64,000 nucleotides of DNA from Maribacter_C sp047345145 (lineage in GTDB: Bacteria > Bacteroidota > Bacteroidia > Flavobacteriales > Flavobacteriaceae). The notes beneath the pieces are model-generated. The model had not been told where the DNA came from, made no database searches, and was given only the letters and a program-made list of their open reading frames with translations. The stretch lies in contig NZ_JBLFER010000001.1 of assembly GCF_047345145.1 (NCBI RefSeq), forward strand, positions 248,001 to 312,000. The letters are read 5' to 3'. Each line of letters begins with the position of its first letter. Positions within the stretch are counted from its first letter, which is position 1. Shown here piece by piece: positions 1 through 7,666 of this stretch. Both the position numbers and the translations under genes were made by a program.

Positions 1-2
1 TG

Positions 3-107
3 GAGTATTTTTTATTCTTCCTATGGATTTCAGTTATGCTATTTTTTTTCTTCAGAATTTTTGCTGCTAAAAAACAGTTACAGCGAAGTTTGAAATCTAA
101 AAAGTAG
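3..107 (+). CDS. C-terminal end of a membrane protein (partial)
   Basis: Only the last 34 codons are present; the gene begins before the window. The peptide reads as one hydrophobic helix rich in Phe and Leu (about residues 1-20 of what is visible) followed by a basic tail ending in KSKK, which is the usual end of an inner-membrane protein with its C terminus in the cytoplasm. This frame is the only one of the three that is open to this stop and looks like protein. It converges on the RND exporter gene, with a hairpin between them. The family cannot be told from so little. Confidence 0.55.
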   Translation, partial: EYFLFFLWISVMLFFFFRIFAAKKQLQRSLKSKK

Positions 108-140
108 TATTCTCAGTAATTTATTTGAGTTGGCTTTTCT

Positions 141-174
141 AATTCGGAACTACTTTTAAAGTAGTTTCCGAATT
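141..174. terminator. Bidirectional hairpin between convergent genes
   Basis: Arms AATTCGGAACTAC and GTAGTTTCCGAATT pair over about 13 bp with one bulged T, around a TTTTAAA loop. The hairpin lies just after the partial membrane-protein gene and covers the last codons and stop of the opposing exporter gene, so it can serve both. There is no long T tract. Confidence 0.55.
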
Positions 175-2396
175 AGTACGGGCAATAATAAAAGATCTAA
201 TACGAGGGCAGCTAATAAGGTGACACTTACCAAAAGGCCTATCGTCACACTAGGTGCATGTATTGAAAATAGCAATACCATAAATCCAAAAAATAGCGAT
301 AGCGTCGTAATCACAAGAGCTCTACCAGTTTCGTTGAAGGTAACCGTTAATGCCTCTTCTTTGGTAAGCCCATTGTTTCTACTGACTTTATACCGGCCTA
401 AGAAGTGTATGGTGTCATCTACAGCAATACCGAATACGATAGCAAACACAACTGAAATGGTTGCTTCTAACGGAATACCTAAATAGCCTAATAATCCGGC
501 TGCGAATAGCAGAGGCAAAACATTCGGGAGTAAAGAGATCAACAAAAGCTTTAAATCTCTAAAAAGTAAGGCCATGATAAGCGCTACAAGAAGAGCGCCC
601 ATCAACAACCCGTTGACCAAACTTTCACGTACGTAAAAAGAGTTTTTGTCTAAAAGTATTCCCGTTCCTGTTAATCGGAATTGAACCATAGAACTATCTA
701 TTTCAGTGCGTAAAAATGTTTTTAAATCATTATAAACCCTAGTAATACTATCTAAACCCACGTCAAGTACTTTTGAAGAAATTCGTGATTTAGTTTCTTT
801 AGTATTCACAAATTTTTCAAGTTGCTTTCTTGCCAATTTCTTAGCTTCTGCCTTATAAGACTCAAATTTTACTTCTGTTTCTGGGAGTACAAAGAAATCC
901 GACTTATTCAAATTATTAGCTTTGTTCAGTCCTTTGAAAAGCATATTTACGGATTGTACATTTCGAATTTCTGGAAAAGACTTCATTTTTTCTACTACTT
1001 TTTCTATCTCCTGAGCAATAGCGAAATCTGTAATTTTATGATCTCCTTTGGTTGTTATTGCTATTTCTAAGGGTCTGAAACCGGCATAGTTCTTTTGAAA
1101 AAACTCAAAGTCATTGGCAATATCACTGTTTACAGGAAAGCTATTTTTAATTTGATAGTTCGTATTGATTTTGGTCATTCCGAAGATGCAAAACACGCCA
1201 AAAATTAGACTACCCAACAAAATACTTCTAGGATAAGATTTTGTAAACGAATTCGTGGCAACTAAACTTTTAGACCAGATTTGGGAATCTTGTTTTTTAG
1301 GTAATAGGTGTTTTTTATCAATCAGTAAGAGTAAGGCACAGGTAAAGAAAATAATAGTTACAAAAGTTGTAAGAACTCCTATTGACGCATTCAGTCCAAA
1401 TCCACTAACGCTAGTAGATTTAGAGGTCAACAGAGACGCAAAACCAATCGCCGTAGTTACCGATGTTAGTAAAGTAGAAACCCCAACTTCCTTCAAGGTC
1501 AATCGCATGGCTGTCTCTTCCTCTATGCCTTTTTTGAGCTTGTTTAGATAATCATCCATAATATGAATGACATCTGAAGTACCTACAATAAGTAGCAGAA
1601 TAGGGTAGAAGGCAGCTAGAACGGTAAGCTCAATACCCAACAAAGAAAGTAAGCCCATAAAAATTAATAGGGCAAGGAAAATGGAAGAAAGAGTTAAGGC
1701 AATTATCGTTATTCTTCGATATACTAAAAACAAAATCAAAAAAATCAAAAGCGATGAGGCAATGGTTGTCACCATCAATTCTCTCTTTTGCATATCGATC
1801 AATGCTTCATAAAAAAATGCTCTACCGAGCAAATGATAGTTTGTAAAACCCTCGGCATCAAGTCTTGCTCGTACTTCAGTCAATAGCTCTGAGCACTGTT
1901 CATAATTTAAACTGTCTTCTGTTTCAAGAGCAAGCACAAGAGATTTACCTTTCTCATCAATTAGGGAATTTATAAATAAATCATCCTCTTTAATTTTTTT
2001 CCAGTCTGCCTCATACTTCAGGGTATCATTTCTTCGGATGACGGGTATTCTTGTATATCCCAATGGGGATTTTATAGGATAAAATAATGTTGTTAACGAT
2101 TGATTTTCAGTTACGTAAGGAAGCTCTTTTGCCTCTCTTGATAGTTTGTGAAATCGGTTCAGAAAATCTTTACTAAACACAGTTTCCTCATTCTCAACGG
2201 CAACTAAAAGGAAATTGTCATCAGTGCCGAAGTCTTTGATAAAATCTTGATAGAAGGCCAAATCTTCATCCCCTTCGGGAAAAAATTGGCTAAAATCAAA
2301 AGAGAATTTTAGGTTGAATAATAAAAAAACCGAAGCGATGCCCAAGATGATAAAGAAGCTTATAACAGCTTTCTTTTGCGAAAAGAGTTTTTGCAT
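156..2396 (-). CDS. RND-superfamily (MMPL/SSD type) exporter
   Basis: This is a 746-residue inner-membrane protein with the duplicated RND layout. One helix (about 10-30) is followed by a large periplasmic loop (31-205), then five helices (about 208-360), and the pattern repeats: helix 392-408, loop 410-590, five helices to the end. Each half carries the sterol-sensing-domain style motif in its fourth helix (GTSDVIH near 272 and GIAVDDTIH near 658), with the acidic residues that carry protons in this superfamily. The length fits the small MMPL-like RND proteins, not the 1000-residue AcrB type, and no membrane-fusion or outer-membrane partner gene is visible. The substrate, possibly a lipid or hopanoid, cannot be read from the sequence. 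Confidence 0.85.
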   Translation of the reverse strand: MQKLFSQKKAVISFFIILGIASVFLLFNLKFSFDFSQFFPEGDEDLAFYQDFIKDFGTDDNFLLVAVENEETVFSKDFLNRFHKLSREAKELPYVTENQSLTTLFYPIKSPLGYTRIPVIRRNDTLKYEADWKKIKEDDLFINSLIDEKGKSLVLALETEDSLNYEQCSELLTEVRARLDAEGFTNYHLLGRAFFYEALIDMQKRELMVTTIASSLLIFLILFLVYRRITIIALTLSSIFLALLIFMGLLSLLGIELTVLAAFYPILLLIVGTSDVIHIMDDYLNKLKKGIEEETAMRLTLKEVGVSTLLTSVTTAIGFASLLTSKSTSVSGFGLNASIGVLTTFVTIIFFTCALLLLIDKKHLLPKKQDSQIWSKSLVATNSFTKSYPRSILLGSLIFGVFCIFGMTKINTNYQIKNSFPVNSDIANDFEFFQKNYAGFRPLEIAITTKGDHKITDFAIAQEIEKVVEKMKSFPEIRNVQSVNMLFKGLNKANNLNKSDFFVLPETEVKFESYKAEAKKLARKQLEKFVNTKETKSRISSKVLDVGLDSITRVYNDLKTFLRTEIDSSMVQFRLTGTGILLDKNSFYVRESLVNGLLMGALLVALIMALLFRDLKLLLISLLPNVLPLLFAAGLLGYLGIPLEATISVVFAIVFGIAVDDTIHFLGRYKVSRNNGLTKEEALTVTFNETGRALVITTLSLFFGFMVLLFSIHAPSVTIGLLVSVTLLAALVLDLLLLPVLIRKLL

Positions 2397-2490
2397 TTTA
2401 GTCAGTTAGAAACATCGTGGTCCACAAATTTACCAATTGAAAAGAAGTTACACCTCGAATATTGATAAAAGTTATGCGTATGAGGAATGA

Positions 2491-3165
2491 CTAAATTTCG
2501 ACAAAACCTTTTGGGCACTTGATAATCCCTTTTATACTTACTTCTTCGGATAGGCCTATTTTAATAGATACATCTAGGTTTTTAAGAATGCCTTCAAATA
2601 ATAAAGGATTCGGATGAGTAGCGCATAACTCTACCAATTCACAACCCATATTCGGTAGTATTTGAGAAGGATGTTTTTGGGTATTACTCCAATCAAGAAA
2701 GAAAGGTATTATTTCCACTTCAGGCTTTGGTAGCGGCATGATTAATTTCCATTTCAACAAAGAACCGTCTGCAGTATTTCGTGAGCCTTCTTTGATTTCA
2801 CCCATTTCAGAATTGTATGTTTTTAAGACTATACTATCTTTTTCAAGCGTGTCTGATTTAATTGCCCAGCGGGTAATTTGATTTTTTGATAGAAGGTCAA
2901 TACCCATCCACCTAGGTGATGTAACCGCTGTATTCAAATTATCTGCAGCCAACAATTCAAGATATGTCTGATTATTGAGATTGATCAAAGCGTTTTTTGT
3001 GCCGAAGTTTTTGTGGTAACCCCCGAAAACTGGCTGGACACCCAATTTTTGTTTAAATTTTTGAATGGCTTCTCGCAAGTCGGAAACAACATATACAATA
3101 TGATCTACTTTTCTGTCAATGATGATAAATTTTAGGAATTCTAAAGATATGGAATTCACTTTCAT
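2491..3165 (-). CDS. VOC family (glyoxalase-like) protein
   Basis: The N-terminal motif VDHIVYVVSDL, followed by GVQPVFGGYHKNFGTKNAL, matches the glyoxalase-like VOC domains whose beta-alpha-beta-beta-beta repeats bind a metal. The substrate is unknown. The frame stays open upstream to an ATG at 3213, but that would leave only 6 nt to the divergent receiver gene. I prefer the ATG at 3165, although even this adds about 17 residues before the domain, so the true start may be a non-ATG codon further in. The product is cytoplasmic, with no signal peptide. It lies 94 nt upstream of the RND exporter gene on the same strand, so co-transcription is possible. Confidence 0.7.
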   Translation of the reverse strand: MKVNSISLEFLKFIIIDRKVDHIVYVVSDLREAIQKFKQKLGVQPVFGGYHKNFGTKNALINLNNQTYLELLAADNLNTAVTSPRWMGIDLLSKNQITRWAIKSDTLEKDSIVLKTYNSEMGEIKEGSRNTADGSLLKWKLIMPLPKPEVEIIPFFLDWSNTQKHPSQILPNMGCELVELCATHPNPLLFEGILKNLDVSIKIGLSEEVSIKGIIKCPKGFVEI

Positions 3166-3219
3166 TGGCATTTCGAATGAACATTCTGTACCTTGTGATC
3201 TTTTAAAAAGCAACTTTGG

Positions 3220-3624
3220 ATGGCTCCTATAGTTTGGATAATAGATGATGATCTTGTGTCACAATTTGCGACGGAATATTGTATTCGTCAAGCCAAAAGC
3301 GTGGCCAAGGTAAAGAGTTTCGACAAAGCCACCGATAGTCTGAATACCTTTAAGGAATGTGTAAAAAAAAATAAAGCAATACCTCAAGTTATTCTTCTAG
3401 ACTTGGTGATGCCCGAAATGGACGGTTGGGAATTTTTAAGAGAAATTGAAAAACTAGTCGGTTGGGAGGGTAAAGTAAACGTCTATATTATTTCAGCATT
3501 TGCAAAAAGTAAAGATCGAGATCTTGCCAAAAAACATCCTCTCGTTCGTGGGTATTTTGATAAACCGTTATCCAAAGTAAGTGCAGATAAAATTTTTCAA
3601 TCTGTAAAAGTCAAAGACCTTTAA
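3220..3624 (+). CDS. Single-domain response regulator (receiver only)
   Basis: The 134 residues form one CheY-like receiver domain with no output domain. The acidic pocket is D9-D11, the phosphorylated aspartate is D61 (in ILLDLVMPEMDGW), the switch Ser is S92 and the conserved Lys is K115 (in FDKPLS). All positions needed for phosphorylation are present. No histidine kinase lies next to it, so its partner is elsewhere. Proteins of this kind in Bacteroidetes pass phosphate between kinases or act through protein contacts. Its stop overlaps the stop of the convergent DUF4345 gene in a shared TTAA. Confidence 0.85.
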   Translation: MAPIVWIIDDDLVSQFATEYCIRQAKSVAKVKSFDKATDSLNTFKECVKKNKAIPQVILLDLVMPEMDGWEFLREIEKLVGWEGKVNVYIISAFAKSKDRDLAKKHPLVRGYFDKPLSKVSADKIFQSVKVKDL

Positions 3625-4022
3625 TAGGTTTTCACCTGACCATATTTTCTGAGATTGTAATATCCCCAAAGGAAGAAAAGAGCTTCTAAAATCATACCAA
3701 TTGAGTATTGTATTGAAACACCATCGAGAATAGTACTCACAAGTCTTCCAATTGTCAAACCTCCCATAAATATAATGTTAGATATGGTCGCACCTTGCCA
3801 GTGCTTTGGATTTTGTATTCCGATAATCCAGTAAATTCCAAAGGCAATATAAAGCCCCATTATCGCTCGAAAAATATTCTTTAACTCTAAGTCTTGAACT
3901 TCAAAACCAAAGATGTATGGTAGGAACTTACTGGGATTTCCACCATAAACAAAACTTGCAATGAACACTACTGCTGCTGATATGCCGAGCTGAAGGTTTT
4001 TTATTAATTTGGGGTCTTTCAT
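3621..4022 (-). CDS. DUF4345-like four-helix membrane protein
   Basis: This 133-residue protein has four hydrophobic segments (about 12-27, 47-66, 80-98 and 105-123) and a short basic C-terminal tail. The second half, with HWQGATISNIIFMGGLTIGR and a following helix, is the signature I associate with DUF4345. No function is known for that family. It is likely an inner-membrane protein transcribed alone, since it converges with the receiver gene on one side and diverges from the SDR gene on the other. Confidence 0.7.
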   Translation of the reverse strand: MKDPKLIKNLQLGISAAVVFIASFVYGGNPSKFLPYIFGFEVQDLELKNIFRAIMGLYIAFGIYWIIGIQNPKHWQGATISNIIFMGGLTIGRLVSTILDGVSIQYSIGMILEALFFLWGYYNLRKYGQVKTY

Positions 4023-4133
4023 GTCCCACTAAAATACCTTTTTTGTGATTACAGAGCATTGATTTATAAGATGGCTTTCCGAAATTTACCATTCATTCTC
4101 TTTTTTGAACTACAATTGGTTGGCAAATCAAAA

Positions 4134-4141
4134 TACTTTTG
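4134..4141 (+). promoter_or_regulatory. -7 element of the SDR/amine oxidase/AraC operon
   Basis: TACTTTTG matches the Bacteroidetes -7 consensus TAnnTTTG exactly. It ends 26 nt before the ATG at 4168. Transcription from here would begin after the upstream in-frame ATG at 4105, which supports the later start. I see no clear -33 TTTG at the expected spacing. Confidence 0.5.
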
Positions 4142-4167
4142 CTGCTCGAATAATTAAAAAAAATATT

Positions 4168-4917
4168 ATGAGCAAAAGAGCATTGATTATAGGCGGAAGT
4201 AGTGGTATTGGTAAGGCAACTGCAGAGAAACTTTTAAAGGAAGGTATTGAAGTACACGTTGTTGGAACGAACAGTGGAAAGTTAGAAGTTTTCAAGAATG
4301 AGGCTTCTGGTAATTTAACTACACATAAGGTTGATATTACCAATAGCGGCGAAATGGAAGCTTTGAATAACACTATCAACGGTTGGGATAATTTAGATTA
4401 CTTGGTAAATGCATCAGGAATTTTTGGTCCTAAACCTTTCTTGGACCATAGCGTTGCCGATTATGATTCGTATATGAACTTAAATAGAGGTTTCTTTTTT
4501 ATCACACAGACTGCCTCCAAAAAAATGGCTGCAACTGACGGTGGTTCGATCGTAAATGTAGGGTCTATGTGGGCGAAACAGGCAGTGAAAGCGACACCTT
4601 CTTCTGCATATTCTATGCAAAAAGCAGGTTTACATTCGCTAACGCAGCATTTAGCCATGGAATTGGCAGATCACAAAATTCGTGTAAATGCAGTATCTCC
4701 TGCTGTGGTTGAAACTCCGGTTTATGATAGTGTTTTTGGTGGGAAGGAAGAAGCGCATGAAGCCTTACAAGGTTTTCACGCTTTTCACCCCATCGGCAGA
4801 TACGGAAAACCTGAAGATATAGCCAATACGATTTCCTTCTTACTTTCCGACCAAGCATCATGGGTAACCGGAGCGATTTGGGATACCGATGGAGGTGTAA
4901 TGTCAGGAAGGAATTAA
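4168..4917 (+). CDS. SDR family oxidoreductase (FabG-like)
   Basis: This is a classical short-chain dehydrogenase of 249 residues. It has the NAD(P) loop GGSSGIG (9-15), the structural motif NASG (81-84), catalytic Ser133, and Tyr148/Lys152 in YSMQK. The C-terminal segment with TGAIWDTDGG is typical of FabG-like enzymes. The frame is open to an ATG 63 nt upstream, but a -7 promoter element sits inside that extension, so I use the ATG at 4168. The flavin amine oxidase follows after 44 nt and the AraC regulator after that, all on one strand, which suggests a small operon. The substrate is unknown, as usual for this family. Confidence 0.85.
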   Translation: MSKRALIIGGSSGIGKATAEKLLKEGIEVHVVGTNSGKLEVFKNEASGNLTTHKVDITNSGEMEALNNTINGWDNLDYLVNASGIFGPKPFLDHSVADYDSYMNLNRGFFFITQTASKKMAATDGGSIVNVGSMWAKQAVKATPSSAYSMQKAGLHSLTQHLAMELADHKIRVNAVSPAVVETPVYDSVFGGKEEAHEALQGFHAFHPIGRYGKPEDIANTISFLLSDQASWVTGAIWDTDGGVMSGRN

Positions 4918-4961
4918 TTCCAACCGAGAATCTGTATTTTTACGACCATTGCTAAAAGAAT

Positions 4962-6014
4962 ATGACTGAAAATTTCTCAAAATATATCATCGTTGGAGCA
5001 GGTTTATCTGGACTCACATCTGCCTACCAATTGGAAAAAGCAGGCGAGACTGATTTCGTTATTCTTGAATCGCGAAATAGGCTAGGAGGCCGTATTCTGA
5101 CCAACGATGGTATAGATTTGGGAGCCACTTGGTTTCAAAACCATCATCAAAATGTGTTGAATTTGTTGGATGAACTTCAGGTTGATAAATTCCATCAATA
5201 CAGCAAGGGGAAAAGTGTTTTGGTTTACAGCACCATGGCACCCGAGCACTATTTTGAGAGCGACCCGAATGCGCCATCGGCCTATCGTATCTCTGGAAAT
5301 TCTTCGGCAATGATTCAGGCCTTGGCAGAACCTGTACTAGATAGAATCCATTTGGAAACCGTTGTTTCCGGAATTTCTGAAATAGGAAATAAAATAGCAG
5401 TTCAAACGGATAAAGGTGTTTTTACTTCGGAAAAAATAATTGTCACCATACCATCCAAAATCGCAACACGTATTGAATTCAAACCAGAACTGTCGGAAGT
5501 AGTAACAAGAGCAATGGATAGTACCCATACTTGGATGAGCAATGCCATGAAAGTCGGTATGACTTTTAAAACCCCTTTTTGGCGCGAAAAAAACTTTTCA
5601 GGTACCGTAATCGGACAAGTAGGAGCAGTTACGGAACTCTACGATCATAACAACGTTGAAGAAAACACCTATGCTTTAATGGGTTTTTTAAATGAAGGTT
5701 TACGTGATCTTAGCGCTGAAGATAGAAAACAACGTATTCTGGAGTATCTCATCAAATACCTAGGCGAAGAGATAGGGGATTATTTAACCTACGAAGAAAA
5801 GGACTGGTCGCAAGACTGGAATACCTCTTGCGAGACGATTAAATCGGTGTATATGAGTCCATCTTATGGGAATCCTGTTTTTGCGCAAAGCTATATGAAC
5901 AATCGCTTGGTATTTTCCGGTGCAGAAACTTCACCGCTTTATGGCGGTTATATGGATGGCGCTATTTATAGTGGAATTTTGGCCGCCCAGAAAGTTTGTG
6001 AGAAAACAGAATAA
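4962..6014 (+). CDS. Flavin monoamine oxidase family protein
   Basis: An N-terminal Rossmann motif GAGLSG (12-17), acidic residue E36 at the end of strand 2 and RLGGR (40-44) give the FAD-binding signature of the monoamine oxidase/polyamine oxidase group. The C-terminal motif YGGYMDGAIYSG is the second FAD contact. At 350 residues it is about 100 shorter than typical amine oxidases, so part of the substrate domain is reduced. There is no signal peptide. It sits 44 nt after the SDR gene and 26 nt before the AraC gene, so the three may form one transcript handling an amine-derived compound. That role is inference. Confidence 0.8.
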   Translation: MTENFSKYIIVGAGLSGLTSAYQLEKAGETDFVILESRNRLGGRILTNDGIDLGATWFQNHHQNVLNLLDELQVDKFHQYSKGKSVLVYSTMAPEHYFESDPNAPSAYRISGNSSAMIQALAEPVLDRIHLETVVSGISEIGNKIAVQTDKGVFTSEKIIVTIPSKIATRIEFKPELSEVVTRAMDSTHTWMSNAMKVGMTFKTPFWREKNFSGTVIGQVGAVTELYDHNNVEENTYALMGFLNEGLRDLSAEDRKQRILEYLIKYLGEEIGDYLTYEEKDWSQDWNTSCETIKSVYMSPSYGNPVFAQSYMNNRLVFSGAETSPLYGGYMDGAIYSGILAAQKVCEKTE

Positions 6015-6040
6015 TTACGACTACCCTTCCAGAATCGTTT

Positions 6041-6916
6041 ATGAAACATCCGAAGCAGAAAATAGAACAATATCATTTACATAAGGCGCATCCTGAAAAG
6101 CTGCAATTTGAGGTGTATGATTTAAATGCTTATCGAAAAAATAGTGGTACTAAAGCTGCAGTGCCACACTCCCATAGTTACTATCAAATTATTTGGTTTT
6201 TTCAAGCGGGCGGAACCCATACGGTGGATTTCAAATGCTTCGAGATTAAAAAGAATACCGTATTATTTGTAAACAAAGATCAAGTGCATGCCTTCGATGC
6301 GAACCTTGAAGTTAACGGTTGGCTCATTCATTTTAATGAGAACTTTTTCATGCATTCCGATGTTGATATCTTCTTAAAGTATAACTTGTTTAATTCCCCT
6401 CAAAATCCCTGTTATCCAATTGATAATAAAATTGCAACTGTTGGCTTGTCTTATGTGGATTTGATACGGGAAGAATTAGCTAAACGAGATCAGTTTGGTT
6501 CCGAAGATGTTGTCCGGTATCTGTTAAAATCCTTTTTGATTACGCTGGAGCGTATCCATAGAAAAGATACGGAAAAGAGCATTGAGCTTACGAGTCAGTA
6601 TGAGTTTCAATTTTACAAGTTCAAAGATTTGCTTGAGGAGAATTATGCTAAAAATGTTTCCGTACAAAGCTATTCGGAAGCCTTAAACATCTCTTCTAAA
6701 ACACTCGCTACCATCACGAAAAGCTTTGTGAATAAATCACCAAAACAGCTTATTGCGGAGCGCATTGTTTTGGAGGCAAAACGTTTATTAAAATTCACCA
6801 CTTTACAGATAAGTGAAATCGCATTTCGGCTCGGATTTGATGATGCTTCCTATTTTGTAAAATATTTTAAGCGGCAGGTGGGAAGTTCGCCAAGTGTTTA
6901 TAGAGCGAAAGTATAG
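6041..6916 (+). CDS. AraC family transcriptional regulator
   Basis: The 291-residue protein has an N-terminal cupin-like sensor part, with the PHSHSYYQIIWFFQAGG segment at about 42-58, and a C-terminal double helix-turn-helix at about 190-288. The second recognition segment reads EIAFRLGFDDASYFVKYFKR, which is the AraC/XylS signature. It is the third gene of a plus-strand run after an SDR and an amine oxidase and probably controls them, sensing a substrate through the cupin. A strong hairpin terminator follows directly. Confidence 0.88.
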   Translation: MKHPKQKIEQYHLHKAHPEKLQFEVYDLNAYRKNSGTKAAVPHSHSYYQIIWFFQAGGTHTVDFKCFEIKKNTVLFVNKDQVHAFDANLEVNGWLIHFNENFFMHSDVDIFLKYNLFNSPQNPCYPIDNKIATVGLSYVDLIREELAKRDQFGSEDVVRYLLKSFLITLERIHRKDTEKSIELTSQYEFQFYKFKDLLEENYAKNVSVQSYSEALNISSKTLATITKSFVNKSPKQLIAERIVLEAKRLLKFTTLQISEIAFRLGFDDASYFVKYFKRQVGSSPSVYRAKV

Positions 6917-6921
6917 AATCG

Positions 6922-6951
6922 AAAAAGACCGCTTGCTATAGCGGTCTTTTT
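6922..6951. terminator. Rho-independent terminator, works in both directions
   Basis: Perfect 12-bp stem AAAAAGACCGCT / AGCGGTCTTTTT around loop TGCTAT, with an A tract on one side and a T tract on the other. It lies between the convergent AraC and superoxide dismutase genes and can end both transcripts. Confidence 0.9.
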
Positions 6952-6969
6952 ATAATTTTAAATTTTTGA

Positions 6970-7572
6970 TTACTGAATAATTCCCGTACAACTTACACGG
7001 GCTCCAGCGGCACCACTGGGTTGTGAAGTAAAATCATCTACTCCTTGGTGAACGATTACCCCTTTTCCAACAATGTTTTTCGTGTCATCATCGCAACCGA
7101 TACACCATTCATTGGTAGAAAATTCTATCGTTGCATTACCATCAGCATCTGCAGTAAAGTTTCCAATATCACCTTTGTGATAGCCTTCTTCTGCTCCCCA
7201 TTTACCATGTGGCGTGTTTGTGGGGTTCCAGTGTCCACCTGTAGATTTTCCGTCTGCAGACGAACAATCGGCCTTATCATGAATGTGAATAGCATGTTCT
7301 CCGGGGGTAAGTCCTGTTAAAACAGCCATCATTGTTACTTTGCCACCTTCTTCTGTGAAAGTAACATCGCCAGTTACTGTGCTTTCACTTTTGGGCTCCA
7401 TTTTAAATTTGATGGTTTCAATTTCCGCTATCTCCTCTTTCATTTCTTTAGCGGCTTCAGCAGCCTCTTCTTGGGCAGCTTTTTTTCCATCTTCCATTCC
7501 CTGTTTAAACTGCTTACAATTGTATGAGGCTACTATTAAAAGACCCATTGCGGCTAATTTTATTGTTCTCAT
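6970..7572 (-). CDS. sodC: Cu/Zn superoxide dismutase, membrane-anchored lipoprotein
   Basis: The enzyme converts superoxide to peroxide and oxygen outside the cytoplasm. All metal ligands can be placed: Cu at H96, H98, H114 and H175; Zn at H114, H122, H132 and D135; the disulfide C103-C195; and the active-site Arg192. The first 19 residues form a lipoprotein signal with a weak lipobox ending at C19. Residues about 25-52 are a highly charged Ala/Glu/Lys helix that looks like a stalk between the lipid anchor and the enzyme domain. An extra CxxC (C157, C160) sits just before the last ligand region. Transcribed alone, with a good promoter upstream. Confidence 0.93.
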   Translation of the reverse strand: MRTIKLAAMGLLIVASYNCKQFKQGMEDGKKAAQEEAAEAAKEMKEEIAEIETIKFKMEPKSESTVTGDVTFTEEGGKVTMMAVLTGLTPGEHAIHIHDKADCSSADGKSTGGHWNPTNTPHGKWGAEEGYHKGDIGNFTADADGNATIEFSTNEWCIGCDDDTKNIVGKGVIVHQGVDDFTSQPSGAAGARVSCTGIIQ

Positions 7573-7608
7573 CTCTACGTGTTTTAAATGATTTAGTTAT
7601 TTATGGTT

Positions 7609-7640
7609 AAAAGGTACATAATATATGTCTTGATTTCAAA
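7609..7640 (-). promoter_or_regulatory. Promoter of the superoxide dismutase gene
   Basis: Read on the minus strand: a -33 TTTG, 20 nt, then TACCTTTT, one base off the TAnnTTTG consensus. The start codon follows 36 nt later. Spacing and position fit a Bacteroidetes housekeeping promoter. Confidence 0.5.
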
Positions 7641-7666
7641 CCAGACATTTAACCAACTCCTAATTT

